Virus record (IMG/VR): IMGVR_UViG_3300032675_000977
Span: 1-33,451 of that record
Source of the DNA: a virus
Length of the DNA stretch: 33,451 nucleotides
Strand: one strand, 5' to 3'
Below the pieces are notes generated by a model. That model was not told the origin of the DNA. It saw nothing but the letters and a program-made list of their open reading frames with translations, and searched no databases. Made by a program: the position numbers and the translations under genes. Position 1 is the first letter of the stretch, and the number at the start of each line of letters is the position of its first letter. Positions 21,795 to 30,067 of the stretch are shown here, in pieces.

Positions 21795-21956
21795 TTAATC
21801 ATCGTATCCTTCATGGACCCCAATTCTAATCTCTGTTCCGCGATCTAAATTACTAGGATTACTAAACATCGCCGGTGCACAATTTACTGACCAATAGGCT
21901 GACACGCCTGTTTGGACTGTATGTTGTATGGACTGTTTAGAGTTCTGTAATTTCAT
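21795..21956 (-). CDS. Small unknown protein (53 aa), leaderless start
   Basis: From the ATG at 21956 (MKLQNSKQSIQHTVQTGVSA). The -10 TACAAT ends 9 nt before this ATG, so the mRNA would start within about 3 nt of it, the same geometry as the gene at 1-83. An upstream non-ATG start (21998) would overlap the promoter and is rejected. The C-terminus is acidic (HEGYDD). No family is recognised. Confidence 0.65.
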   Translation of the reverse strand: MKLQNSKQSIQHTVQTGVSAYWSVNCAPAMFSNPSNLDRGTEIRIGVHEGYDD

Positions 21957-21965
21957 AATATATCT

Positions 21966-21994
21966 ATTGTAGCTTATTGAGCTTTTACTGTCAA
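21966..21994 (-). promoter_or_regulatory. sigma70-like promoter, leaderless configuration
   Basis: Minus strand TTGACA (21989-21994), 17-nt spacer, TACAAT (21966-21971), then AGATATATT and ATG. Confidence 0.85.
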
Positions 21995-22060
21995 CCACCT
22001 ATTGGCCGATCAGTAATTTATTTATCCTTTTGTAAAAACTTTGTTACTTAATATAGTTCT

Positions 22061-22089
22061 ATTGTATGTTATTTATCTTTTACTGTCAA
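22061..22089 (-). promoter_or_regulatory. Second promoter after the symporter gene
   Basis: Minus strand TTGACAGTAAAAG... with -35 at 22084-22089, 17-nt spacer and TACAAT at 22061-22066. The first 13 nt (TTGACAGTAAAAG) are identical to the promoter at 21966-21994, so the two are probably a tandem duplication. The leader has AAAAGGATAAATAA but no start codon. Confidence 0.8.
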
Positions 22090-22093
22090 CCTG

Positions 22094-23545
22094 TTAGTAG
22101 CTCGGAGGTGCAAAAGTAAACTTACCATCTCTGGATAGACGTTCAACCAGTCCGCCCAAGAGTGTAATTGTAGCACTAACTATTAGACAAGTAAAGAATC
22201 CAACCAAACTTAAATTAACCATTTTGTTCAAACTGGCATAGCTGTATAATGGTACGCCCATGGCCAAGGCCAGCAAGATGCCTGTGACTAAACTGCGCGG
22301 TTGCAACCATGCAGGTCTAAACAATGCTACAATGCTGGGCACAATGAATGTCATGCAAATACTGCCAGTTACGAATCCAAAATACAAAATGTTTACACCC
22401 GGAATGTTTACCAACAACCAGCTTAGTCCAACTATGGCCACGGTTGCAATGCGGCTTGCATCAATTGACTGTTCTTCTGCGATTGTTCGAAATTGCGGAA
22501 TGATGTCATTGCTGATCAATGTAGTTACACTGGTAATCTGACTATCAAGTATGCTGGTCAATGCTGTCAACAACATAAACACAACCAATCCCAGGGCCCA
22601 CGGATCTAATAATTTTGCAATCACAGCAACATTGGTTAATTGTGCATTGGCAGGAGTTATACCCATACCAGCAGCAACAAATCCTAGTGTGCCAAATAAT
22701 GCAGGAGCTATAAAGAATAGTCCAGCGGCCGCAAAATAAGTACGTTTAATTTTGGTTGGATTAATAACAAACGCACGTTGCCAAAAGCTATTGTCCGACC
22801 ACGGTAAACTAAAATGTCTAAACAATAGATATACACCTGTTGTTAGAAATACTGTTAGTGCTTCAGGAGTGCCCCATAACGCACCGTACTGGCCTGTGGC
22901 TCCGTGCATACCTTGTACAATGGTAGCAAGGTCAGTCTTTGACCACACCAACGGAACAATTATCAATGCAGTTGCCAGTACAACTACCATCTTAAATATT
23001 TCTGTAACGTTGGTGCCTCTTAATCCTCGAAAAATAGAGAATACAATAGCACTAACTACCAAGAACCCTGCAGCAAGGTTCATGTTTAATCCTGTTAAGG
23101 TCTCGATTAGTTTACTACCGGCATAGATATTCATACTAAACGCTGTAATAGCAATTAAAATAAATGCAAGAAGATAGGTATTGTGCGCTACACGTCCATA
23201 ATGATTTTTGATATGTTCTGCAAATGTAAATCCAGTAGGATACAATGTTCTAATCTTGTGTGCACCGAATCCAAACAGAGCAAGGGTGGCAGTATTCATC
23301 CCAAGTGCCCAGAAGAATCCTGTAAATCCAAACTGATAACTCAGTTGCGGAATTACAAATAGGGCTGTTGCCCAGGTCCATGCTGCTGTCAGACTAAACA
23401 TGCCGCGAACTGTATCAAATTTTCTGCCGGCCAACAAAAAGTTTTCTTTTGTCTTGATAAGTTTTCCGCTAAATGCCCAGGTAAGTGTACCACATACAAT
23501 AAAATACGTAGCCATTAACGCTAATACAGTTGTTAAGTCCAACAT
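22094..23545 (-). CDS. Sodium:solute symporter (SSS family)
   Basis: 483 aa with about 13 hydrophobic segments. The N-terminus has the SSS start (helix, then ENFLLAGRKFDTVRGMFSL, matching the FFLAGR segment) and later AWTWATALFVIPQ and FAEHIKNHYG. LTALTSILDSQITSV at about residue 325 corresponds to the eighth-helix (LeuT-fold TM8) serine region that binds sodium. Families such as urea, proline and acetate symporters share this fold; the substrate cannot be assigned, but the closest look is the PutP/Dur3 group. It would sit in the host inner membrane. It follows the oxygenase gene by 3 nt, so it belongs to a late-promoter operon. Transporters are rare in phages. Confidence 0.9.
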   Translation of the reverse strand: MLDLTTVLALMATYFIVCGTLTWAFSGKLIKTKENFLLAGRKFDTVRGMFSLTAAWTWATALFVIPQLSYQFGFTGFFWALGMNTATLALFGFGAHKIRTLYPTGFTFAEHIKNHYGRVAHNTYLLAFILIAITAFSMNIYAGSKLIETLTGLNMNLAAGFLVVSAIVFSIFRGLRGTNVTEIFKMVVVLATALIIVPLVWSKTDLATIVQGMHGATGQYGALWGTPEALTVFLTTGVYLLFRHFSLPWSDNSFWQRAFVINPTKIKRTYFAAAGLFFIAPALFGTLGFVAAGMGITPANAQLTNVAVIAKLLDPWALGLVVFMLLTALTSILDSQITSVTTLISNDIIPQFRTIAEEQSIDASRIATVAIVGLSWLLVNIPGVNILYFGFVTGSICMTFIVPSIVALFRPAWLQPRSLVTGILLALAMGVPLYSYASLNKMVNLSLVGFFTCLIVSATITLLGGLVERLSRDGKFTFAPPSY

Positions 23546-23548
23546 TAA

Positions 23549-24238
23549 TTATCCTTGATTAATTTTATTACCAGTAACAACAAATATAAAATTTGTTTCG
23601 TATCCAAAGTTGCTTGTTCCGTGCGGCACGTTACGGAAGTTCCAGTTATATACATCTCCAGCTTTCCATTGCAGAAACTTGTTGCCCATTTGAATTGCTT
23701 GCCCGTGTGCCCAGTCCTGAAAAGGAATGATATAAATGCTGTGCTTATGAAAGTCCAGGTTCTTGTCGTAGACTGCTGTGGTAGTATCATCCACTTCCCA
23801 TTCTTGATACTTGTGACGATCCAGGTGCATCATAAAATAATGCCCGGGTTCTTCAACTTGCACACGAATACGAGTCGATGCTGGATCTAATTCCAAGTTG
23901 GTGCTTATAATATCGTAGATAGCAGTATTGCTTTCGCCGAAACTACGAATATACTTGTGCCCGTGCCCCGACACCAAATCAAAGTACTCTGCTAACCAGG
24001 CTTTGAATTGATCTTCGCTTACTTCACCGTCGGTTGTAGCACTGGTACGCTTGATGTAATCTGGACGTATGAATACATTTTCAAAGAACGCAGGCAATGT
24101 TTCATCTTTAAAACTGTTAATAATATATTCACAATGCGGTGCTAACTTTTCACCAAGGTTGCATATAGGATGCTGGGCGTAATCCCACTCCCATTCAATG
24201 ATTTGATTCTTATATTGGTATTCTACCCATTTTTTCAT
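23549..24238 (-). CDS. 2-oxoglutarate/Fe(II) oxygenase-like protein
   Basis: 229 aa. GHYFMMHLDRH (132-142) gives the HxD half of the iron-binding triad (His138, Asp140); NVPHGTSNFGYETNFIF (from about 203) supplies the distal His206. This matches aspartyl/asparaginyl beta-hydroxylase-like and related phage oxygenases. RIRVQVEEPGH before the triad is typical of the first core strand. Possible targets are amino acids, proteins or a nucleobase. It has the best T4-type late promoter in the window (TATAAATA) and is cotranscribed with the symporter, possibly acting on what that carrier imports (inference). Confidence 0.75.
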   Translation of the reverse strand: MKKWVEYQYKNQIIEWEWDYAQHPICNLGEKLAPHCEYIINSFKDETLPAFFENVFIRPDYIKRTSATTDGEVSEDQFKAWLAEYFDLVSGHGHKYIRSFGESNTAIYDIISTNLELDPASTRIRVQVEEPGHYFMMHLDRHKYQEWEVDDTTTAVYDKNLDFHKHSIYIIPFQDWAHGQAIQMGNKFLQWKAGDVYNWNFRNVPHGTSNFGYETNFIFVVTGNKINQG

Positions 24239-24282
24239 AATTGTTTAATTTCAGGAGTTATAAGGAAACTGCGTGTGTAGTG

Positions 24283-24290
24283 TATTTATA
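24283..24290 (-). promoter_or_regulatory. T4-like late promoter, exact TATAAATA
   Basis: Minus strand GATATAAATACAC; exact match to the T4 late core. Drives the oxygenase and symporter genes. It is back to back with a plus-strand late core at 24292. Confidence 0.7.
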
Positions 24291-24291
24291 T

Positions 24292-24299
24292 CATAAATA
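24292..24299 (+). promoter_or_regulatory. T4-like late promoter (plus strand)
   Basis: Plus strand TATCATAAATATTGC; core CATAAATA. Predicted start about 24305, short leader to ATG 24324. Confidence 0.55.
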
Positions 24300-24323
24300 T
24301 TGCTATAAAACGAAAATAGAGCT

Positions 24324-24821
24324 ATGTTATACATACTAGAAAATATACATATCAACCCTGTAGAAAATCTATTCTATGGATCTGTGGAAAACAAATGGGA
24401 AGCAAAAGCATTTAAAGACCCAATTGAAAAACGTCATTTAGAAAAAGGTTCGTTTGCGTCTAACCAAACATCAGTTCTTAACGATCGTTCTATTAAAAAA
24501 CTTGCTACCGGGGAATGGCAACTTACTAACATGTTTAAATTTTTTGTAAGTATTGCAGCTGCTTCAGAATACTTCGATGATTTAGTGAAGCCTGGATCCA
24601 ACTACAGAGAACAACGTAAAGCATGGCACCAAGCACATGGCATTTTAAACGAAGCTAATGTACTCGACGAAGATGGTAATATTGTTGCTGTATTAAATTC
24701 TTGTCAAGCGCATAAGTGCATTCACTTTGGCACTTGCCCAACAGATGGGTTAGGGTGTTCTCTGGTACCTACAACAACATTACCGGGAATTTACCCCATT
24801 TATCATTTAACTACAATTTAA
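24324..24821 (+). CDS. Unknown protein (165 aa), plus strand
   Basis: Not recognised. N-terminal MLYILENIHINPVENLFYGS, a charged helical middle, and a C-terminal Cys/His cluster (CQAHKCIHFGTC then GLGC) that could bind zinc. Probably expressed late from the divergent promoter. Its TAA stop interlocks with the stop of the convergent minus-strand gene (shared TTAA at 24818-24821). Confidence 0.65.
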   Translation: MLYILENIHINPVENLFYGSVENKWEAKAFKDPIEKRHLEKGSFASNQTSVLNDRSIKKLATGEWQLTNMFKFFVSIAAASEYFDDLVKPGSNYREQRKAWHQAHGILNEANVLDEDGNIVAVLNSCQAHKCIHFGTCPTDGLGCSLVPTTTLPGIYPIYHLTTI

Positions 24822-25165
24822 GGGTTTTGTACTTCTGTTGTACCCATAAAGGTCCATCCTGTATTAGGTGGAAAAACTACATCAGTTGTATTTACTGCCC
24901 ATCCTTCAGTCGGATGTTTAATAGAAGAATAATACTGAACTGAATTTGATACAATTCTGCTGATAGATAAATTGCCAGATGCTTGATCCCAAGTATATGT
25001 TTCAGGAACTGTCATCACACCTTGTGAAAGAAGCTGAGTTTTTAGAGTGCTAATTCTAGCAACCGCGTCGGCTGAGTATGTTGAATTTTTATCTGCGTAT
25101 GCTTCTTCGCCCGATGCAAATGTTGCATCTGGTTTATTGTATACTGCGGTTATGGTAGTTGTCAT
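24818..25165 (-). CDS. Unknown protein (115 aa), virion-like composition
   Basis: Thr/Ser/Ala-rich and beta-patterned (TITAVYNKPDATF, SNSVQYYSSIKHPTEGW), with one central helix (DAVARISTLKTQLLSQG). This is common in small phage tail or decoration proteins but not diagnostic. It overlaps the PP-loop gene's stop by 4 nt and has GGATAATC before its ATG. No family is recognised. Confidence 0.65.
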   Translation of the reverse strand: MTTTITAVYNKPDATFASGEEAYADKNSTYSADAVARISTLKTQLLSQGVMTVPETYTWDQASGNLSISRIVSNSVQYYSSIKHPTEGWAVNTTDVVFPPNTGWTFMGTTEVQNP

Positions 25166-26334
25166 AGATTATCCTCTAATATTAATTTACCAAGGAATTG
25201 TCTGTCTTCCCGGCGTTTCAAAGTATATTTATTCCAATCTGTGTCTATTGCAAAAACTAATGACGAATTTGATAAATGTGAAATGCCAAACGACCCAGTT
25301 TCAGTTTTATACTCAAAATAATGATAATTGTTGTCAAAATCCAATATATACTTTTTAGCAAAATACTTTAAATCTACTGTGGTCATTTCTGCACGTAGAT
25401 CCTTGCTCAACATGCTCCAGCATTGCAATTCTTTACTAGCAAACGGTCTTAATAAAACATCGTCCCATAGTGTTTTAGTATCTGTATTTGTTAAATTATA
25501 CGAATAGCCGGGAATCTTCCTTAACAACACTTCATTAAATTTCATGTCAAAGTTTGCCCACCAAAACAAATCATATATGGTATTAATTTCCACAGGGCTG
25601 TAAGGAACAGTTTCAAGCAGGCGATTCACCCAATTACTTACCACTGTATCAATGTTGGGCCATCGCTGAGGACACTTTGAAATCCAACGGTTTTCTATTG
25701 CTAGTAATTGATTTAAATTTGGTACATTGCGCCATGGGGTTAATAATATGTCCGATTGATTTGCAAAGACTAGTTTAGCAATAATATTGTTTCCCATGCA
25801 TTGATTGCCAGCTTCTCCATCAATTACTATAGAGGTATTTACTGTAGTGGCATCTAATAAAAACGTGTTAATTATTTGCTGTTTAAACTTATCTTTAAGA
25901 AATGTATGATAAAAATATGGATTTTCTTTAATAGAGTCGTCATTGCATAATATTATTATGCGTTCGAGTATTTCTTTGGGCGCATTTCGTAAAAAACCTG
26001 TCATTATTGTTGTGCTATCAATGCCCCCAGACCAAGATATATAAATTGTTTTATTATGCTGTGCAAACTCGTTGCAATACCGGACTATCAATTCATCAAA
26101 TACATGTTCAAAAGAGTCTAGACTACCAAGATCACTGGCACCTGGCATCTTAGATATAGCTGGCGCTAAAAAATCAAAATTAGGTATTGCATCACAAGAT
26201 CTTGAACGTGTAAATGCGCCAGCATAACTAATTGCCATATGCGGGGCTACCCAATTTCCCACCTTTGTATTGTGTATTATTTCAGGGTCGTGCTTATATA
26301 ATTCATCCGCACGAAGATATATCAATTTAGTCAT
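25162..26334 (-). CDS. Asparagine-synthase-like PP-loop protein
   Basis: 390 aa. PP-loop ISWSGGIDSTT (SGGIDS at 102-107) followed at residue 172 by DGEAGNQCMG, which corresponds to the GDGxDExFGGY segment of the asparagine synthase C-terminal domain. It lacks the N-terminal glutaminase, so it would use free ammonia or another nucleophile, as in lasso-peptide and other amide-forming cyclases. The N-terminal 90 residues are unknown. It overlaps the upstream 193-aa gene by 8 nt and the downstream 115-aa gene by 4 nt, giving a three-gene unit whose partners may be substrate or scaffold (inference). Confidence 0.72.
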   Translation of the reverse strand: MTKLIYLRADELYKHDPEIIHNTKVGNWVAPHMAISYAGAFTRSRSCDAIPNFDFLAPAISKMPGASDLGSLDSFEHVFDELIVRYCNEFAQHNKTIYISWSGGIDSTTIMTGFLRNAPKEILERIIILCNDDSIKENPYFYHTFLKDKFKQQIINTFLLDATTVNTSIVIDGEAGNQCMGNNIIAKLVFANQSDILLTPWRNVPNLNQLLAIENRWISKCPQRWPNIDTVVSNWVNRLLETVPYSPVEINTIYDLFWWANFDMKFNEVLLRKIPGYSYNLTNTDTKTLWDDVLLRPFASKELQCWSMLSKDLRAEMTTVDLKYFAKKYILDFDNNYHYFEYKTETGSFGISHLSNSSLVFAIDTDWNKYTLKRREDRQFLGKLILEDNL

Positions 26335-26908
26335 ATTTCATGTGCGGGGGTAGAATTGCAAATAGGTGTCTTGCTTCGCCAGGAGATTGTTGGGCATATA
26401 GATAACTAGCTAAATCAAATAGATTATTGTGCATGTCGGTTATTGTTAACCCACGCGAAATATAATCATTTATGTCATCAAAAAAACATTGGTTGGACTC
26501 TGGATTTTCATAGCGCACTACAATATCACGGTATAAGAATAATTGTTTATATAGATCAAGGTCTAAGTCAGTGAAAGTCACATTGTCTATTACTGCCCAT
26601 GCGTCGTCGTTGACAATATTAGGAAACCCATCTAGCGAATCTTTACCAAGAAAATAATCAACACCATATTGTTTTATAAATTTCCAATTTAGTATCACGC
26701 TATTATCAACTTTGTTATCTACACTTTTGTCATCGGATAATTCAACTACAACAAAATTACGTTTTGATACAAAAGCATCTTTAATTTTGATTAAGTTGTT
26801 GGGTATAGTATCTACCATCCATATCCGATAGGATAGCGCATCTACTAGCGCATACTCGGCTGGTAGTCCGTAGAAAAATCCCTGTATTGAAGTGATATCT
26901 GTTATCAT
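26327..26908 (-). CDS. Unknown protein (193 aa), partner of PP-loop gene
   Basis: Acidic, hydrophobic-patterned protein (MITDITSIQGFFYGLPAEYA; later LDLDLYKQLFLYRDIVVRYE). It overlaps the PP-loop gene by 8 nt. It begins 19 nt after tRNA-Leu with no Shine-Dalgarno, so its message probably starts at the tRNA cleavage site. No family is recognised; pairing with the synthase-like enzyme suggests a shared pathway. Confidence 0.6.
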   Translation of the reverse strand: MITDITSIQGFFYGLPAEYALVDALSYRIWMVDTIPNNLIKIKDAFVSKRNFVVVELSDDKSVDNKVDNSVILNWKFIKQYGVDYFLGKDSLDGFPNIVNDDAWAVIDNVTFTDLDLDLYKQLFLYRDIVVRYENPESNQCFFDDINDYISRGLTITDMHNNLFDLASYLYAQQSPGEARHLFAILPPHMKYD

Positions 26909-26927
26909 TGAATTGTGTGGTGTGGTG

Positions 26928-27012
26928 TGGTGGGGATAGTCAGACTCGAACTGACACGTCTTGCGACGCTGGTACCTAAAACCAGTGCGGCTACCAATTA
27001 CGCCATATCCCC
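26928..27012 (-). tRNA. tRNA-Leu (TAG)
   Basis: Class II, 85 nt with CCA; acceptor GGGGATA/TATCCCC, A73; loop TTTTAGG gives TAG. Confidence 0.93.
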
Positions 27013-27029
27013 GTGTTTCTATTTATCTT

Positions 27030-27104
27030 TGGTGGGCCTTGAAAGAATTGAACTTTCACTCCATCGATTATGAGTCGATTGCTTTACCATTAAGCTAAAG
27101 GCCC
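27030..27104 (-). tRNA. tRNA-Met or tRNA-Ile2 (CAT)
   Basis: 75 nt with CCA; acceptor GGGCCTT/AAGGCCC, A73; stem ATCGA/TCGAT with loop CTCATAA gives CAT. First position is paired, so not an initiator. Confidence 0.9.
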
Positions 27105-27116
27105 AACTAAGTAACA

Positions 27117-27145
27117 ATTATATACTATTGATCGTTAAAGGTCAA
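27117..27145 (-). promoter_or_regulatory. Promoter of the tRNA-Met/tRNA-Leu pair
   Basis: Minus strand TTGACC (27140-27145), 17-nt spacer, TATAAT (27117-27122). The TGA stop of the 436-aa gene is inside the -35. Also serves the synthase-like unit. Confidence 0.87.
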
Positions 27146-28452
27146 GTACGGCGTTGACGTTCAGGACTGCCGGGTCTGCGTTCACGTACAGGTGGGGTAG
27201 CTTGTGTTACCGGCGGTGTACGCAAAGCAGGGATCATTTTCTTCAATTGAGCTTCGATGCTTTTGTTTTGCAGACCATTCATCTTACCTTGCATTACAAT
27301 GTGAGTAATACCATCAATACCCGCTTGATCGACTGCAATACCATTCTTTCGTGCCCAGGCTGTAGCATAGTTTGTGAATAGTTGAGTGATAGCGGCCTGG
27401 TTCGGTCCACGTTTTCCAGCTACCTTTTGTGGTAGGTCTGGAATTACTACAGGTGGCTCTTTGAAAGGACGCAAAGTTACTTGGCTGATAATTTGGCGAG
27501 CCTGTGCAGCTTTATCTTTACTAATCAAGTAAACACCCGGATCGTAAATTTGTTGAATCATGTCGTCGGGATTTCGGTAGTACTGCAATTCGCCTAGTGC
27601 AAAGTTCATTAACATAACTCCAGTAAATCCTGAATCTTTTTGATACAAAGCATAGTTGGCTTTAATATACTCTTGTTTAAAAGTTTCTAGATCGCCAGAT
27701 GCAAAGGCCGACACTAATTTATTAACTGAAATTTGATTTTTAAAGATGTACCCAAACAACTCTTTACCTAATTTAGATCTAGTTTCAGGTTTAGCATTAG
27801 AAGTTAATGTAATTAAACCTTTCAAACTTAAATTGCCATCGGGTATCGCACGAGACATATTGATGTTTAGATGCTTGGCAATAATACTTTCCACATTGTC
27901 TGAATGTAACAAACCAGGCGTTCCTAATCGGCCACCGCCACTTGATACTTCTTTACCAGCACTTGCTTTAACTTCAATAATATCGTCACCGATATTTAAA
28001 TCGCCTTTACCGGTAATTCTAATATACGGACTCATAACAGCAAGACCAAATTCTCCTGGTCCTTTAGCAGTTCCAAAGGTTACTCTTTTTAATTTATCAA
28101 ATACACGAGTTACAAAAGTACCGCCGGTTAATAAATCTGAATATTTAACACGTTCTCCAGATAACATTAATTTAACATCAACATATCCTGTTGGAAATCC
28201 GTTAATAAAATCATGCTTTTCTTGATATGTGCCCGGAGCATCGATAATGATCTGTGTTAAATCTGCCACATAACCTGCTGTATCAGTTTCCCGTTCTAGT
28301 GTTCCGCTAATACGGTCCGACAGCCCACTCTTATTGAGTACCGTAAAGATACGGTCCAACAATTCTTCATCGTCGGTTTTTTTAACTTGTTTAATGATGT
28401 CAGCCTTTAACTGGCTTACTGAATCTTCTAGTAGATTGATTAAATTACGCAT
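27142..28452 (-). CDS. Unknown 436-aa phage protein
   Basis: Starts MRNLINLLEDSVSQLKADII, a helical opening like other T4-type phage proteins of unknown role. A middle segment, NIGDDIIEVKASAGKEVSSGGG, has a D-x-EVK pattern reminiscent of PD-(D/E)XK nuclease folds, and GGGRLGTPGL could be a loop of the same fold, but I cannot confirm it. The C-terminus is basic and Pro-rich (ending ERRPGSPERQRRT), probably disordered and possibly DNA- or partner-binding. It stands alone between the NTase gene and the tRNA pair. Confidence 0.7.
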   Translation of the reverse strand: MRNLINLLEDSVSQLKADIIKQVKKTDDEELLDRIFTVLNKSGLSDRISGTLERETDTAGYVADLTQIIIDAPGTYQEKHDFINGFPTGYVDVKLMLSGERVKYSDLLTGGTFVTRVFDKLKRVTFGTAKGPGEFGLAVMSPYIRITGKGDLNIGDDIIEVKASAGKEVSSGGGRLGTPGLLHSDNVESIIAKHLNINMSRAIPDGNLSLKGLITLTSNAKPETRSKLGKELFGYIFKNQISVNKLVSAFASGDLETFKQEYIKANYALYQKDSGFTGVMLMNFALGELQYYRNPDDMIQQIYDPGVYLISKDKAAQARQIISQVTLRPFKEPPVVIPDLPQKVAGKRGPNQAAITQLFTNYATAWARKNGIAVDQAGIDGITHIVMQGKMNGLQNKSIEAQLKKMIPALRTPPVTQATPPVRERRPGSPERQRRT

Positions 28453-28572
28453 AATGTATTTATTACCTTTGCTATAGTTTAAGTACAGCTAATTCTGTAC
28501 CGTAATGTAATTATACTATAGTTTGTATTTTTGGGCTGATTAAATAAGCGTTTTAAATTAGTTTTGTTAACA
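28453..28572 (-). other. Intergenic spacer with small hairpin
   Basis: No gene. The minus strand has GTACAG/CTGTAC with a 6-nt loop (28483-28500), flanked by two CTATAG copies, and a TATAAT-like hexamer without a good -35. Promoter function for the 436-aa gene is possible but unproven. Confidence 0.4.
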
Positions 28573-29307
28573 CTATTTACGCTCTATATCTTCTTCTACG
28601 CAACGTGCGCCATACTGTATTTCTACTAGTTTGCAGGGTACTGTAAAGGGGTTACTTAGCTGGTGCCAATTTCCGGTTGCTATTTGTACCGTTTGGTGCT
28701 TGCGTACGATTGTAGTATCAGTCCCGTTGGCTACCTGACATTCGCCTTCTGTTACAATCCAGTACTCGCTACGGTCTGCATGTCGTTGCATACTAAGCGT
28801 TTGCCCTGGTTCAACTGTAAGCTCTTTAACTTTGGTGCCTTCAACTTCATGCAATACACGGTAATATCCCCATGAGCGTACAGTCTTGGGTGCTTTCCAC
28901 TCCTCAAGGATCCAACTACTACTGTTGGCCTTATCTTCACCACCTACTGCAAATGCAAAGGTAATACCATCTACTCGCATTTCGGGAATATTCTCTTGAG
29001 TACGATCACCGCCATTAGCAAATATGATTTCTGCGTAGGGAAAGTTTTTCTTTGTCCACTCAAGTAGGTCACACGCCGAGCCATCTGCATCATCAAACCC
29101 ACGGACAGCATCCACCGACTTTATGTTATACAGTATTGCTTCACGTTCATCAAAAGGCATAAATGCACGACCCTTTTTACGCTCTAGCCATGCATCAGAG
29201 TTGATGCCAACTAGTAACCAATCACCTAGTTCTCGTGCAGCATTAAGATATCGAATATGCCCTGAATGTATAGGATCAAATCCACCAGTTACAATTACAA
29301 TTTTCAT
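28573..29307 (-). CDS. Nucleotidyltransferase-cupin fusion
   Basis: 244 aa in two parts. Residues 1-145 form a cytidylyltransferase-like (HIGH-type) domain: TGGFDPIHSGHIRYL with HxGH at 14-17 and a KKGRAFMPFDERE segment, as in heptose-phosphate or glycerol-phosphate nucleotidyltransferases. Residues about 155-240 match the cupin end of mannose-1-phosphate guanylyltransferase/isomerase (ELTVEPGQTLSMQRHADRSEYW, then GNWHQLSNP and LVEIQYG). The pair could make and edit a sugar nucleotide; the fusion is unusual. It follows the methyltransferase gene by 1 nt, at the end of the UvsX operon. Confidence 0.82.
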   Translation of the reverse strand: MKIVIVTGGFDPIHSGHIRYLNAARELGDWLLVGINSDAWLERKKGRAFMPFDEREAILYNIKSVDAVRGFDDADGSACDLLEWTKKNFPYAEIIFANGGDRTQENIPEMRVDGITFAFAVGGEDKANSSSWILEEWKAPKTVRSWGYYRVLHEVEGTKVKELTVEPGQTLSMQRHADRSEYWIVTEGECQVANGTDTTIVRKHQTVQIATGNWHQLSNPFTVPCKLVEIQYGARCVEEDIERK

Positions 29308-29308
29308 A

Positions 29309-30067
29309 TTAGTTTGTGATTAAATAGTTGTCTTTGTCTAACCAATGTACTATAGTATCTTCTAAACGGGCATAACCATATTTGTTTACGCTGTTGATGA
29401 TGCTGTCGTTAATTAAATTACGCTCGGCTAGATCGTGCCACGACGCATTAGCAGATAATGGTCCATGCTCGCTGGCATATACTGCGGCATATAGCCACGG
29501 TGTATTAGGTTTACGATAAAAATATGCATCTCTACAATCAAACCCTGAAATTGCCAACATGTACATCAAGTTTAATATGTTGTAACTGTAATACTGATGA
29601 CTATGGTTACTTACGATTAGTCTACTGTATGAATGATCCCAGTAGGTAGTTTGAGGAACACTCAACACTAGCATACCATTTACCGTCATAGTTGACTTCC
29701 ATGTAGCTAAAGTTTTAAATGGATCCCTGGACTCATGAAAGCAATCATGTGCCCACATTAGGTCAACTTGTCTAGGAATAATTCTTTCTGAAAAGTCGCC
29801 TTCGATTATAGTAATGTTTGGAATCCCACGAACTTCGGGCTCAATTTGATTTGTATTTTGATCAACTGCATACACAAGATAATTGTGCGGTTCTGGCGGA
29901 TCATCTCTTGTGGTTAACTCTGCCCACCATTTTGCATCTAGCCCGCCGCCACACCCTAGGTCAGCTACTACAGATAAGTTATCTAAAAAACTATCATATT
30001 CGCATAGTAAATTTAAAATGCCTAAGCTATGGGCATGACTATCATATGAGTTTTTAAACAGGGCCAT
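29309..30067 (-). CDS. Class I SAM-dependent methyltransferase
   Basis: 252 aa. Motif I VVADLGCGGGLDAKWW at about residue 33, VYAVDQN (acidic residue of motif II), IIEGDFSERI (motif III) and LMWAHDCFHESRDPFKTL (post-motif) are all in place. The target is unknown; it may be a glycan or small molecule given the neighbouring NTase. The start overlaps the 84-aa gene by 14 nt. Confidence 0.82.
   Translation of the reverse strand: MALFKNSYDSHAHSLGILNLLCEYDSFLDNLSVVADLGCGGGLDAKWWAELTTRDDPPEPHNYLVYAVDQNTNQIEPEVRGIPNITIIEGDFSERIIPRQVDLMWAHDCFHESRDPFKTLATWKSTMTVNGMLVLSVPQTTYWDHSYSRLIVSNHSHQYYSYNILNLMYMLAISGFDCRDAYFYRKPNTPWLYAAVYASEHGPLSANASWHDLAERNLINDSIINSVNKYGYARLEDTIVHWLDKDNYLITN

Noticed and set aside
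28457-28463. Late-promoter-like ATAAATA before the 436-aa gene
   Set aside because: With T4 geometry the transcript would start inside the ATG, so I do not call it a promoter.
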